Source: RUG11867 sp964472425
GTDB taxonomy: Bacteria > Bacillota_I > Bacilli_A > RF39 > UBA660
DNA length: 49,081 nt
Assembly: GCA_964472425.1 (NCBI GenBank)
Contig: CAYYLF010000003.1
Span: 1-49,081 of the forward strand
Direction: 5' to 3'
Each line of letters starts with the position of its first letter. Position 1 is the stretch's first letter. The notes under the pieces are model-generated. The model saw only the letters and a program-made list of their open reading frames with translations. It was not told the DNA's origin and made no database searches. Shown here in pieces: positions 40,466-49,081 of this stretch. The translations under genes and the position numbers were made by a program.

Positions 40466-43400
40466 TAGACACCTGTTTCTGTACCACTTCTTTTACTAAT
40501 CCGTTCCAATGGTAACGGCGAATTCCTACGACAGACGAATTGTTCGGTCTCAACAACTCCGATATTCCGAGTTCCTTGATGGTGTCGAAATCTCCCCATA
40601 GAGCCTGCGAAGTGAGAATATAATCGAGATTTAAAGAATCCATTATGCCGAACATCTCTCGTATGTTCGCATCGTCCACCCCGGCAAAAGCTTCGTCGAG
40701 CGCAACCAATCGAGGAGCATTATCCCTGGCACTTTGTAACTTCGCGCATACGGCCGTGAACAATGGCAAATACATCGTCTTGGCCTTCTCGCCGCCACTG
40801 AAGACGGAGAAAACCTTGTCCGTAAGTTCGCGCCGATTCTCTCCGGCCCTCGTATAATACATCTTAAATTGAAACCACGTACGATAGTCGAGTATCTCAA
40901 AAATGATATCCGAGTAACTCTCGTGTGCTTCCTCGTCTATTCTGCCCTTCAACTTCGACCGGAAATGTTTGATTAACTTGTCGCTGTCGGAAGGCTTTAT
41001 CATATCTGAACTTACATTGAACAATCTTACGAGTTCTCTCGTATCGATTTCGTCCAACGATTCTTTATCTTTAGGATGCCATTCGAGCTGAAAAGACAAA
41101 GCACTGGACATTTGCATATCCTTCATTATCTGATTGATAGATTTGACCCATTTTCTGGCCTCTTCGATGTGGTCTCGTATCTTGTTGCCGACCGTCTTTA
41201 AAAGAATTTCCTCAAATAAGTTTCTGTCTTGGTCACTTATGATTTGCTCGTTTTCTACAATCGAATCGTTCATCTCTTTTTCCAAAGAGAACAAATTGAC
41301 CGGACGACCTTGATAGATGGCTACATAATCCCATCTGACCGCCGTATCGTAGACCTCTTTCAACTGCTCATCTTCCTCGGCATACTCGAAGATGGTCTTA
41401 TACGCCAACTTATACTCGCTCAACTCATTTCGATACTTGTTGTAATTCTCGATAAAATTCTCGTATAAGTCGCGAGGGTTGGAATCTTTTTTCGAAATCA
41501 ACTTATCGAGAACTATTCTTGCCAGTTCCAAATCGTCTTTCTCTTCGTCCATGACGTAATGTAAATCGTATTCGCGTCTGAAAATCTCCCGATAGACTCT
41601 CGTCTCTTTTTCTTTCTGAGAATGCATCTCGCGATTATTCGCAAGTCGTTCTTCCAAAGTCGACAAGTCCGACAACAGAGTTCCCTTTTCCTGCATGAGA
41701 CTCTCCCTCTTGCTTGGAATAGTCTCTATCTTCTCATTCAAAGTGCGAATCATCGAACTCAACTTCTTCGTCTCTTCGGAATTCAAAATCTCTTGAATAT
41801 TTGACCTAGTAACCGACAACTTTTGAACAGATTTTTTGTTCTCGCTCATCTTGAAATAGACTTCGGCGATAGAGTCTTCTATCTCCTCGAGCCTATCTTC
41901 GACTATTCTTTTGCTCTCTCTATTTTGAGTTAACCTTTGATAATCGCTCTTAAAATCGTTTATCTCGTCGACGAGCACGACGACCGTCGAACTCGCTTCA
42001 CCGATAGCTTCCAAAGACATAGGTAAAGAGACAACATCTTTGAAATCGTTTATTTCTCTATATAGAGCTCCTAAAGCTTCGTTCAAGGTACTCCTCTTTT
42101 TCTCTGCAGCAATAGAGTTATTCTTGTTGATGTCGAGGCGAACATTTATCTTATCTTCCTCCGCGAGCACCGCTTCGGCCTCATCGGACGATGGGAATGA
42201 CACTTTTTCGTGTTCGATTTCTTGCAGCTCCGACTTCTTCTTTTCTAACATCTGTTCCAATTGACTCTTGCTATCTTCCGACTTCGCAATTTCGGCTTCT
42301 TTTTCTTCGATTTTCCTCTTGTGAGCCAATTCCCTCGCGAGAATTCCGATGAATTTTTGAGATTCGATTCTAGAACCGTATCCGTATATATTGTCTATTT
42401 TATACGAAGACTCACCGAAAGATATACGCTCCGCGTCGTCGATGCTCAAAGACTCCAACACCGCTTGAACAGCTTTTCTATCGAAATCGACATCCTTGGC
42501 ACACTCCAAGTACTTCGAAAGATTGTTCTTTTTGGGACTGCCTGGCACTATAAAGGTACCTTTGCGACCGGCAACATTCTTCAAATCCTTAGCATCTATC
42601 ACCAAAGCATTCAAAATACCCGCCTTGAGCAATGTCGCCTCGAGATGGTTCTTAGTCTCCGAAGACAAGCCTCCCTTGAACTCGACAGCCTTGTAGAAAG
42701 GAACATATGCTACTCTTTTCTCGTCCAAGAAAGCAATCGTTTCTTTCTCCTCGTCATCCGCGACCATCTCTTCCTCTTTTTGAGTTTTCAATGCTTCCAA
42801 CTCGGCTTTTTGTTCCTCTAAAAGATTCGCCACGTCTTTCAGTTTTCCTTCGATGCGATAAAATTCTCGATTCGCATCCTTATAATATGCGTCCGCAAGA
42901 TTTTGGTAAAAATTCTTTGCTTCCTCGTAGGAAACTTTCGAAAAGTTGAAAGTAGCTTCCACGAGCCTCTTCTTTTCGTCCTCGTTCACTTTAACTTGTC
43001 GGTTTGTCTTGGCAAGCACGAGTATCTTATCGCGCATCGTCTGCAAAGCATCTTCCAAAGAAGCTTCACAATCCTCCAAATCCTTGAGAAGCCTACTTTG
43101 CTCCTTTTTGAATCCTTCGAGTTCGCTTTCGACGTCGCCGAGAGCTTTCTCTTGAAGACTTTTTTCTCTCAATTTAGAGAGAACTTGCGACAATTTCTGC
43201 GAATAAGCTCTCGTCCTTTGTAACATCGATTCGAAATCGACTGGTGCATTCCAATCCTTTTGAAAATCTTTCAAGAGAATGACCGGTTCTTTGAATGCGA
43301 CTTCTTCGCACAACGAATCTATCGAATTCATCGTCTTTGAAATGCTTCGCTCGAGATTCGCGTACTCATCCTCGTACGATTTCCTCTTACTTTCGGCATC

Positions 43401-44513
43401 TATCCTTTTATTTTCCTGTTCACTTTGTCGCGCGGAAAGATTTTCTAGTTCCTTATTCAACCTGTCGATGGACTCGCCAAGCTCCTTTTCCTTCTGGATG
43501 TTGCTCTCTAAATCGTTACTATTCAACTCGGCCAAGCTCTTACGCGCGGCCTCCAATTCGACCTCGAGATTTCCGAGCTCTCTTTCGATAGATTCGCTTC
43601 TACGCTTAGAACTCTCGATGAGACCCTCGGTCTGTACGAGCTCGTCTTGAGACTCTTCCTCGGCCTTGACACTATCGACGAAGCTGCGAGCTTTTCTAAA
43701 CAAAATCGCTTCGTTGTAATTGCGATAAGACTGCATCAAATAAGACAACTGTTTCAAATGTTTCTTCAACTGCTCGATTTTCTCTTTCGTATTGTCCATT
43801 TCCTCGACGGCATCCGAAAGTGGTCTCAAATCTTCTTCCGAAAGGGGTTGCAGGACCTTCCCCAATATTTCCATCAAAACGGTAGGCTTATATTCCTTCG
43901 ACAACTTAGGGCTTCGCAACTGAATCAAGACGTTTATGAACTCGTCGTAATCTTCGATATTTTGAAATCCGAAGAGCAAATTGTTCACCATCTTCTTGTA
44001 CTCTTTGGTCGTATCGACGAGCATGTTCGCTGGCCCCAAATTTGTCCTCAATTCGTTCTTGCTGAGAGGGACCTTTTGAACTCGATTCTTGTAAAGGAAA
44101 ATATCTCGATTTACTCGTCTTCCATCCGTTATCGAAAAACCCCAAAAGTCGACAGGGCGTCCTTTCTTGGCATGGAGACCCATGCCGATAGTCACATACT
44201 TGAGAGTCGACTCTTCGTAAAACTCCATGTAGAGATAACCGGTCGCCTCGTCCTTCTGCTCGGTGTCGTATCCGCCTAAGAGGTAAGCCTCGATATGTTT
44301 ATCGGTACTGCCGAAAGGGTCCAACCGCTTCGGAGACTTGTTTCCATCCAAAATGAGTGGAATAAAAGACTGCATCGTGACCGACTTACCACTTCCGTTC
44401 TCTCCGCGAAGCAACAGCTTGCCATCGGCAAAATCGAACTCCTCGTCGTCGTACAACCAAAAATTCAAAAGTCCTATTCTAGTAGGTTTATAATTCATCA
44501 AATTCACCTTCAT
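40440..44513 (-). CDS. jetC: JetC, SMC-like ATPase of a Wadjet system
   Basis: A 1357-residue SMC/SbcC-like ATPase. The N-terminal half-site has LLLRGENGSGKSVTMQSF (P-loop 37-44), then long coiled coils (about 240-470 and 730-1000) with a hinge-like globular region between them. The C-terminal half-site has FSGGEKAKTMYLPLF (ABC signature, about 1238) and LVALDEAFAGVDD (Walker B, about 1270). The beginning, TRIGLLNFWLYDDEEF, and KRLDPFGSTDKH match the TIGR02680 family of JetC. It powers DNA loop extrusion in the JetABC complex. It overlaps jetB and jetD by 26 bp each, indicating translational coupling. Confidence 0.95.
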   Translation of the reverse strand: MKVNLMNYKPTRIGLLNFWLYDDEEFDFADGKLLLRGENGSGKSVTMQSFIPLILDGNKSPKRLDPFGSTDKHIEAYLLGGYDTEQKDEATGYLYMEFYEESTLKYVTIGMGLHAKKGRPVDFWGFSITDGRRVNRDIFLYKNRVQKVPLSKNELRTNLGPANMLVDTTKEYKKMVNNLLFGFQNIEDYDEFINVLIQLRSPKLSKEYKPTVLMEILGKVLQPLSEEDLRPLSDAVEEMDNTKEKIEQLKKHLKQLSYLMQSYRNYNEAILFRKARSFVDSVKAEEESQDELVQTEGLIESSKRRSESIERELGNLEVELEAARKSLAELNSNDLESNIQKEKELGESIDRLNKELENLSARQSEQENKRIDAESKRKSYEDEYANLERSISKTMNSIDSLCEEVAFKEPVILLKDFQKDWNAPVDFESMLQRTRAYSQKLSQVLSKLREKSLQEKALGDVESELEGFKKEQSRLLKDLEDCEASLEDALQTMRDKILVLAKTNRQVKVNEDEKKRLVEATFNFSKVSYEEAKNFYQNLADAYYKDANREFYRIEGKLKDVANLLEEQKAELEALKTQKEEEMVADDEEKETIAFLDEKRVAYVPFYKAVEFKGGLSSETKNHLEATLLKAGILNALVIDAKDLKNVAGRKGTFIVPGSPKKNNLSKYLECAKDVDFDRKAVQAVLESLSIDDAERISFGESSYKIDNIYGYGSRIESQKFIGILARELAHKRKIEEKEAEIAKSEDSKSQLEQMLEKKKSELQEIEHEKVSFPSSDEAEAVLAEEDKINVRLDINKNNSIAAEKKRSTLNEALGALYREINDFKDVVSLPMSLEAIGEASSTVVVLVDEINDFKSDYQRLTQNRESKRIVEDRLEEIEDSIAEVYFKMSENKKSVQKLSVTRSNIQEILNSEETKKLSSMIRTLNEKIETIPSKRESLMQEKGTLLSDLSTLEERLANNREMHSQKEKETRVYREIFRREYDLHYVMDEEKDDLELARIVLDKLISKKDSNPRDLYENFIENYNKYRNELSEYKLAYKTIFEYAEEDEQLKEVYDTAVRWDYVAIYQGRPVNLFSLEKEMNDSIVENEQIISDQDRNLFEEILLKTVGNKIRDHIEEARKWVKSINQIMKDMQMSSALSFQLEWHPKDKESLDEIDTRELVRLFNVSSDMIKPSDSDKLIKHFRSKLKGRIDEEAHESYSDIIFEILDYRTWFQFKMYYTRAGENRRELTDKVFSVFSGGEKAKTMYLPLFTAVCAKLQSARDNAPRLVALDEAFAGVDDANIREMFGIMDSLNLDYILTSQALWGDFDTIKELGISELLRPNNSSVVGIRRYHWNGLVKEVVQKQVSSDETLDLF

Positions 44514-45681
44514 TCGTCAATTGTTCATATTCACTTTTCTTACCTTCACTCGCCTTGCCAACGAACCTGCTTACCGTCGGATACACGACGACTTGGTCAC
44601 CCCGACACATCACGAAATGATAAGATTCCATCGCCTCATATATATCCTCGAGCAGTTTTTCCATCGGTATATCCGTATATTTTTTGCTGAAATACTGACT
44701 TTTCTCCATCCTCGCCGTCCCCACGACCAGTTCGAACTCGCCGCGCGACAAGGTGAACGTCTCATCTTCCGCCAAGGGAATGAGTTTATTGTTTCTATAT
44801 TCGAGGAGCATCTTGTTCACGAGCAAGACTATGTCGCTCATATTCTTAGTGTTAGGAAAATAATCCTTATGAACGGAATACTCGTCCGCATACACCATAA
44901 ACAAGTTCTTAGTTATTTCCACTTCCATGCCCATCTTATCTTGGAGTTCCTTTTCGATGGCCTTGTGCAGATGCTTGACATAATCCTCTTCGCCCCAGGA
45001 CAACTCGTCCTTCGTCGTCGCCGGTGCGTAGAGTAAATGCCTATATACCTTATATTTTCGCACTTCGCCCTTTTCAAAATCTTGACCTAACCACTCCAAA
45101 TCGAGAAAATCTTCCGGAGTTTTAGACTCATATATGTCGAAATCGAATGACGGCACGACATAATTGGCGAGCCCCGTCGCTTCGTACAGAGCGTCCGCGG
45201 AAGCATTGTCCTGAAAGCTTCGGCTATCCTGGTCTCGCAAGAAAATGACATCGAGTAGGATGAGATAATCTATGACGCGAATGAGACTTCGCCGGTCGGT
45301 CGCATTGTCCCAATTCGGAATGTGTTCCAACTTCAAAGTGACAGCCGTATTCTTGATGTATTCGATTAACTCGGACAATATGAACTTGTCTCCCCGAGTC
45401 TTATCCTCTAAATACAAAAGCATGATGAAGAAAATGACGTAATCTAACACCTTCGAAAAGCTGGTTACTCCGAATTCTTTACGGGCATTCGCCGGAATCT
45501 TTTCGAGTTTGATAAACCGGTCGTGAACAATCAACTTGTTGCCGGCCGTCCGATGCATAAAGTCTCGTATTTTATCCTGATTCTTTTTGAGAAGATAATA
45601 ATTGTCCTTGTCGTCATCCTTCGTAATCCAAAAATTGTTCAAGAGCAAATTCATCTCTTTTTCGATTGATACTTCTTCCAT
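44488..45681 (-). CDS. jetB: JetB, kleisin-associated (KITE-like) Wadjet subunit
   Basis: The 397-residue protein is of the DUF2398 (TIGR02678) type: EMNLLLNNFWITKDDDKDNYYLL, LIVHDRFIKLEKIPA and FFIMLLYLEDKTRGDKFIL near the start, and EVEITKNLFMVYADE with a final winged-helix-like part. In Wadjet the JetB subunit plays the MukE/KITE role, bridging the kleisin JetA and the ATPase JetC. It starts 1 bp after jetA and overlaps jetC by 26 bp. Confidence 0.92.
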   Translation of the reverse strand: MEEVSIEKEMNLLLNNFWITKDDDKDNYYLLKKNQDKIRDFMHRTAGNKLIVHDRFIKLEKIPANARKEFGVTSFSKVLDYVIFFIMLLYLEDKTRGDKFILSELIEYIKNTAVTLKLEHIPNWDNATDRRSLIRVIDYLILLDVIFLRDQDSRSFQDNASADALYEATGLANYVVPSFDFDIYESKTPEDFLDLEWLGQDFEKGEVRKYKVYRHLLYAPATTKDELSWGEEDYVKHLHKAIEKELQDKMGMEVEITKNLFMVYADEYSVHKDYFPNTKNMSDIVLLVNKMLLEYRNNKLIPLAEDETFTLSRGEFELVVGTARMEKSQYFSKKYTDIPMEKLLEDIYEAMESYHFVMCRGDQVVVYPTVSRFVGKASEGKKSEYEQLTNEGEFDEL

Positions 45682-45682
45682 T

Positions 45683-47155
45683 TTACCCTCCGAACACTAT
45701 TTCGATGGCATCCATTTCGAATGTTCCATCCACAGCCACGAGGCGACAACGGCCATCGATATAAGTAATCGTATACTTTTTCCCAAATACGGGGTCAATG
45801 CCTGTAAACACATTTCTGTCCGAATGCCTCTTCGCTTTTTCTAATAGTCTAAATATATACTCGCGTTCTTCCGGCAAAACGTCTACTTCGGCAGTCAAAT
45901 CCTTTTTGCCAGTCTTTATGAATTCAGTCAAAATTTCTCTTCTTCGTTCCTCTTCGCGTTTAAATTCTTCGAGAAGGATTGCTTTCTCTCGACTCTTATC
46001 TCGAATGGGCTCCTTCGTCCCCTTACTCTTCATTCCACGTTTGACGGGTTCGACCGCGATTTCGATAGAACCGGCCGATAAACTTGGGACGATAGAATCG
46101 CTTTGAAGTGGACTAGTTCCTTTAAAATGCCGAACGACATCGACTCCCAAGACTGCGCTTGCAAGTTCGTGTGCTTCCTCGATGGAGCTTTGCTTATCGA
46201 AAAGGCCACACAAGTACTTATAATCTTCTTTTCTGTTTATCATGTTGCCGTGCAACTCGATTAAACTAGACGCATACTTCGTTATCTTCGATATGATGTT
46301 GTTGGTGGCCTTCAAAAGTCGTTCGCCTTCGCTCGGACCTTTAGAACTTATGAACCATTTGTACAAACTGGCCCATTTGCCCATGTTCACTTGTCTCAAA
46401 TAGTCGTAGTCGAAGTCGGGTCTAATCTTAGGGGCTTTCCTTTGATAATTCACGAGATTGTCCATGAGAGTCGCGACGTTTTCATCGCTTATCGAATAAA
46501 GGACCTCCCTGATTTCCTTACTATGCCGGATGTACTCCTTTATGAAATCCTCTAAGTAATGAACTAATTCGTTCTTCTTGGCTATGAAGCCCTCGCTTTG
46601 TAACAATTCTTCTGTCTTTACCTCGTGAAACTTTTTGATAAAATCTTGATAGTTGGAAGTCAGATTCTGAAAATCGGTCGTCAAATCTCCCCAAAGCTCG
46701 TAAGTATCTCCTTCGGACAACTCAGCTATATTTACAATCTTCTTAAGCTTGGACTTTATCCTTTCGAACAAACGCGGCTCGAGCGAGGCGACTTGGACGA
46801 CGAGTTCTTCTAGACGAATCGTCATTCGCTCTATCTCGATGGCATAATCCGTCATTTGGTAACGAACATTTTTATACTTGAATTTATCCAAAGTCGTGGC
46901 GTTCTCCGTATCTTGTACGGTGGTAAGAGACTGCTTGGACACCAAAAAGTCCAAGTCCCTTTGGCACTCGTCTATCGTATAATCCGGTATGTGAGGTGCG
47001 AGCTCATCGAATACGTCTTCTTTGTAAAGCCAGTTCTCGGCCTGTTCGTGCTTTTGATAGAAGAAGCGCATGATGGGCCTATACCTAGGCGTATTTTCCT
47101 GGTTTAAGTAAGCCGTCTCGGTTATTTCTTTTACTAGTTTATCGGTTATCTCCAT
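45683..47155 (-). CDS. jetA: JetA, kleisin subunit of a Wadjet system
   Basis: The 490-residue protein is of the DUF2397 (TIGR02677) type: TPRYRPIMRFFYQKHEQAE, ECQRDLDFLVSKQSL, and YKNVRYQMTDYAIEIERMTIRLEELV form the N-terminal winged-helix region; a long helical middle and a C-terminal winged-helix (ILTEFIKTGKKDLTAEV) follow. It acts as the kleisin that closes the JetC dimer. It is the first gene of the four-gene operon, behind AAAGGGGTG. The DUF2397/DUF2398/TIGR02680/DUF2399 set defines the subtype usually called Wadjet type II. Confidence 0.92.
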   Translation of the reverse strand: MEITDKLVKEITETAYLNQENTPRYRPIMRFFYQKHEQAENWLYKEDVFDELAPHIPDYTIDECQRDLDFLVSKQSLTTVQDTENATTLDKFKYKNVRYQMTDYAIEIERMTIRLEELVVQVASLEPRLFERIKSKLKKIVNIAELSEGDTYELWGDLTTDFQNLTSNYQDFIKKFHEVKTEELLQSEGFIAKKNELVHYLEDFIKEYIRHSKEIREVLYSISDENVATLMDNLVNYQRKAPKIRPDFDYDYLRQVNMGKWASLYKWFISSKGPSEGERLLKATNNIISKITKYASSLIELHGNMINRKEDYKYLCGLFDKQSSIEEAHELASAVLGVDVVRHFKGTSPLQSDSIVPSLSAGSIEIAVEPVKRGMKSKGTKEPIRDKSREKAILLEEFKREEERRREILTEFIKTGKKDLTAEVDVLPEEREYIFRLLEKAKRHSDRNVFTGIDPVFGKKYTITYIDGRCRLVAVDGTFEMDAIEIVFGG

Positions 47156-47177
47156 AAAGCACCCCTTTGACGCCGTT

Positions 47178-47206
47178 ATTGTATCATCTTTTGGTAGAAA
47201 TTGAAA
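47178..47206 (-). promoter_or_regulatory. Probable promoter of the Wadjet operon
   Basis: On the minus strand a -10 TACAAT (47183-47178) and a weak -35 TTTCAA (47206-47201) with 17-bp spacing. It lies between jetA and the acidic-protein gene; a second start further upstream could include the latter. Confidence 0.5.
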
Positions 47207-47220
47207 GATAATTCGACTAT

Positions 47221-47457
47221 TTAATCGTCGTAATCGAAATCTTCTTTATAGTACTCGTCCTCTTCGGTGTATTCATCTTCTGGATACGATGGGTCTGTGT
47301 CGAAATCCCACGGCATATACTCACCCTCTCGAACGAGCTCTTTTTCGTTTTCTTCGAGTCCATATTCGTCCATTTCTTCTTCTAGTTCTTCATCCTTCTT
47401 CTTCTCTTCTTTTTCTTTTTCTTCGTTGAGCATCATCAAAAAATGTAAAAGTCCCAT
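47221..47457 (-). CDS. Very acidic small protein upstream of Wadjet
   Basis: A 78-residue protein with 34 Asp/Glu and 8 Lys/Arg (net charge about -26). A short hydrophobic start (MGLLHFLMML) is followed by a charged helix (EEKEKEEKKKDEELEEEMDE) and an acidic, Tyr-rich tail (EDEYTEEDEYYKEDFDYDD). GGAGGT precedes the ATG. It ends 65 bp upstream of jetA on the same strand. It is no known Wadjet subunit. The charge would suit a DNA mimic or a chaperone-like partner, but composition alone is weak evidence. Confidence 0.65.
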   Translation of the reverse strand: MGLLHFLMMLNEEKEKEEKKKDEELEEEMDEYGLEENEKELVREGEYMPWDFDTDPSYPEDEYTEEDEYYKEDFDYDD

Positions 47458-47939
47458 AGTATACCTCCAAAATTAATTTAACTTAAATCTATTATACTAT
47501 TTAAAAAGGGAAAAATCCAACTGTATGAACATCTACAAAAAGCGATTCAATACCTTCGAAAAAGAATCCTAAACGCTTATGGACATAGTAAAGATGTAAT
47601 AATCTTATCTAATCACATAACGCAAGAGAGTAATATATATTTTGAATTAAAAGTTATTGTGCATAATCGTTATAAACTTTCTGAAATTACTTAAATTGGA
47701 TTTTAATTTTAATCAAAATAGTATATAATATTATTTGTGTGAAGTTAATCTCATGAAACAGCTTAATTTGCATATGTTTGTAGGTAAAACTAGAGAATTT
47801 GAATTTGCAAATGATAATTTGGATATTTATGATATATTATTCACATTCCATGAACAAGATAATGATTTTAACATCGATTAGTGGCATTAAATAAAGTTCA
47901 AAAACTTGCAATAAAGTGTAATATGATAAGGTGTGCAGT
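47458..47939. other. AT-rich intergenic region with gene fragments
   Basis: About 480 bp. One open stretch without a start codon (47521-47694, 57 codons, reads EHLQKAIQYLRKRILNAYG...) looks like the 3' remnant of a gene. A 42-codon frame (47753-47881, ATG, no good ribosome binding site, reading MKQLNLHMFVGKTREFEF) could be another fragment or a small gene; TATAAT-like boxes near 47720 precede it. The base composition is distinctly more AT-rich than the genes to the left. Confidence 0.5.
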
Positions 47940-48347
47940 ATGAAAAAAATAAAATTAGATGATGTTATTGATGCTTTAGAGTTTGTGAATAGTGGTATGG
48001 ACTGTAATGTCTATTACGATGATAAAACAAATAAATTTATTTATATCGGAGATTATTCAGACATGACTAGCGCGGAACGAGAAGATGTTTATGATAATTG
48101 TATCGAACTACCTACGAAATATTATATAGATGAATATAAGATGATGGAAGAATTTATAGATACAATAGAAGATGTAAATATTTATAATAATCTGGAAATA
48201 GCCATTTCTGGCAAAGGAGCCTTTCGAAGATTTAAAGACACATGTAATCGCCACGGAATAGAAAGTACTTGGTATAAATTTAGAGATGAAAAATATAAAG
48301 AGATAGCCATAGAATGGTGCAAAAAAAATAATATTAATTTTGAATAG
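47940..48347 (+). CDS. UPF0158 family protein
   Basis: The 135-residue protein has the UPF0158 pattern throughout: DDVIDALEFVNSGMDCNVYYD, ELPTKYYIDEYKMMEEFI, and the conserved C-terminal AISGKGAFRRFKDTCNRHGI then WYKFRDEKYKEIAIEWCKKN. The family is found in many bacteria and has no assigned function. The ATG at 47940 follows GGTG; the codons are AT-rich (GAT, AAT, TAT), unlike most of the window. It is 11 bp upstream of the PRiA4-like gene, so the two form an operon. Confidence 0.9.
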   Translation: MKKIKLDDVIDALEFVNSGMDCNVYYDDKTNKFIYIGDYSDMTSAEREDVYDNCIELPTKYYIDEYKMMEEFIDTIEDVNIYNNLEIAISGKGAFRRFKDTCNRHGIESTWYKFRDEKYKEIAIEWCKKNNINFE

Positions 48348-48358
48348 AGGTGTTAAGA

Positions 48359-48958
48359 ATGGATAAAGTATTATCTTTTAGAATTGGAATAGAGGGATTA
48401 GAAAATAAAATATGGAGAGAAATTGAAATACCCGATAGAAGAACAGTGGCAGATTTAGCATACACAATACTTGCGTCGTTTAACTCTCTTGCTTATCATT
48501 TATATGATATTACCTATAAGAAAAAAGTATATGACTGTTGGGTATGTATAGAAGATGACCATAGTTTTGTGCCACCAATCAATGCAGTTATTACTAAATT
48601 AAGTGATTTAAATTTAGAAGTAGATGATACTATGAAAATGGAATATGATACAGGCTCGCCGACATCATTTAATATTACTTATTTAGGTTCAAGAGAATTA
48701 AAAAATTACAGAGAGCAAGAATCGTATCCCATTGTTATAAATGGTGAAGGATTAGGAATGCTCGACGATATGTGTGATTTTGAATTAAAAGATATTGTTG
48801 ATGATATTGATAAACTAGGAGTTTCTAAACATTATTTTACTCCAGGATATGAAACTAGTAGAAAATATGATTACAGAAAGTATAACATTAAAAAAGACAA
48901 CAGAGAGTTAAAAGGGAAAATATTGGCAATTAAAAATGGTTACGAAGTTGGTGAATAG
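48359..48958 (+). CDS. pRiA4b ORF-3-like protein
   Basis: The 199-residue protein begins like the plasmid pRiA4b ORF-3 family: LSFRIGIEGLENKIWREIEIPDRRTVADLAYTILASF, then AYHLYDITY; family members read 'L.I.L.gi.PpIWRri.vp...tl..Lh..i...f.w...HLyeF'. The family occurs on plasmids and in mobile regions; function unknown. The C-terminal half is less typical. The start at 48359 follows GAGGTG. Codon use is AT-rich like its neighbour, suggesting joint recent acquisition. Confidence 0.85.
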   Translation: MDKVLSFRIGIEGLENKIWREIEIPDRRTVADLAYTILASFNSLAYHLYDITYKKKVYDCWVCIEDDHSFVPPINAVITKLSDLNLEVDDTMKMEYDTGSPTSFNITYLGSRELKNYREQESYPIVINGEGLGMLDDMCDFELKDIVDDIDKLGVSKHYFTPGYETSRKYDYRKYNIKKDNRELKGKILAIKNGYEVGE

Positions 48959-49081
48959 CATAGAAAAATTAATAGACTTGCTCAGAAATTAACTTTAAGG
49001 GGATTTTCAAAAACAAGTCTGAACATGCTTTGACTTTTCTCCAAGAACAATTAATAGAATGACTAACTGCATTTATCGAAT
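48959..49081. other. Window end without visible gene
   Basis: About 120 AT-rich bases after the last gene. No ORF, terminator or repeat could be supported. Confidence 0.6.

Noticed and set aside
42261..42821. 186-codon plus-strand frame inside jetC
   Set aside because: Composition (F, L, R-rich) is that of an antisense shadow; jetC has clear domains on the other strand.

Overview
The window looks like a chromosomal piece of a low-GC, Gram-positive-type member of the Bacillota, most likely an uncultured gut lineage of the class Bacilli. Evidence: TTGACA/TATAAT promoters and AGGAGG-type ribosome binding sites, a CIRCE operator ahead of an Hsp20 gene, Bacillus-type lipoproteins (PrsA, cyclophilin, YdcC/LolA-like), and genes of a sporulation programme (GerQ, a CotD-like coat protein, a YjcZ-like micropeptide, the last two behind SigE/SigK-like promoters). 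TGA is used as a stop, so the genetic code is standard and not the Mycoplasma code. Most genes prefer C-ending codons (TAC, GAC, TTC). The last ~1.6 kb is visibly more AT-rich.

Layout. 1-2.3 kb: a repeat-preceded AAA/DUF4143 ATPase and a sugar-nucleotide transferase. 2.3-9 kb: cyclophilin lipoprotein and GtrA; CIRCE-controlled hsp20; a candidate stand-alone structured RNA; the t6A genes tsaE, then tsaB-rimI-tsaD; an operon of an exported protein, a ZIP transporter and an atypical SDR. 9-13.5 kb: a second repeat-preceded DUF4143 ATPase, an XRE regulator, recX, and two broken genes (a DUF4143 tail and a frameshifted Rpn-like nuclease). 13.6-23 kb: a membrane protein, prsA, the YjcZ-like peptide, rpmB, three unrecognised proteins, dnaE, a rhodanese lipoprotein and rubrerythrin. 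23-34.7 kb: ffh; a candidate type I toxin-antitoxin locus; acyltransferase; kinase-like protein; CotD-like coat protein; exported nuclease; three envelope proteins including a YdcC-like lipoprotein; an AlbA_2-type protein bracketed by two 54-bp direct repeats; gerQ. 34.7-38.3 kb: clpC and cysS. 38.3-49 kb: a decayed surface-protein gene, a relic of sbcD, a complete four-gene Wadjet (JetABCD, DUF2397/DUF2398 type) anti-plasmid system, a very acidic small protein, and an AT-rich tail with UPF0158 and pRiA4b ORF-3-like genes.

How parts work together. The tsa genes make the t6A modification of tRNA. Ffh and PrsA serve protein export and folding. GerQ, CotD-like, YjcZ-like and YdcC-like products belong to the spore envelope. 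JetABCD forms an SMC-like DNA-cleaving defence complex. The least explained material is the recurring link between ATPase/AlbA-type genes and short repeat arrays next to their promoters, the ~118-nt RNA at 4019-4137, and the toxin/antisense RNA pair at 24.5-24.9 kb. All functional calls are from reading the sequence; no database search was possible.
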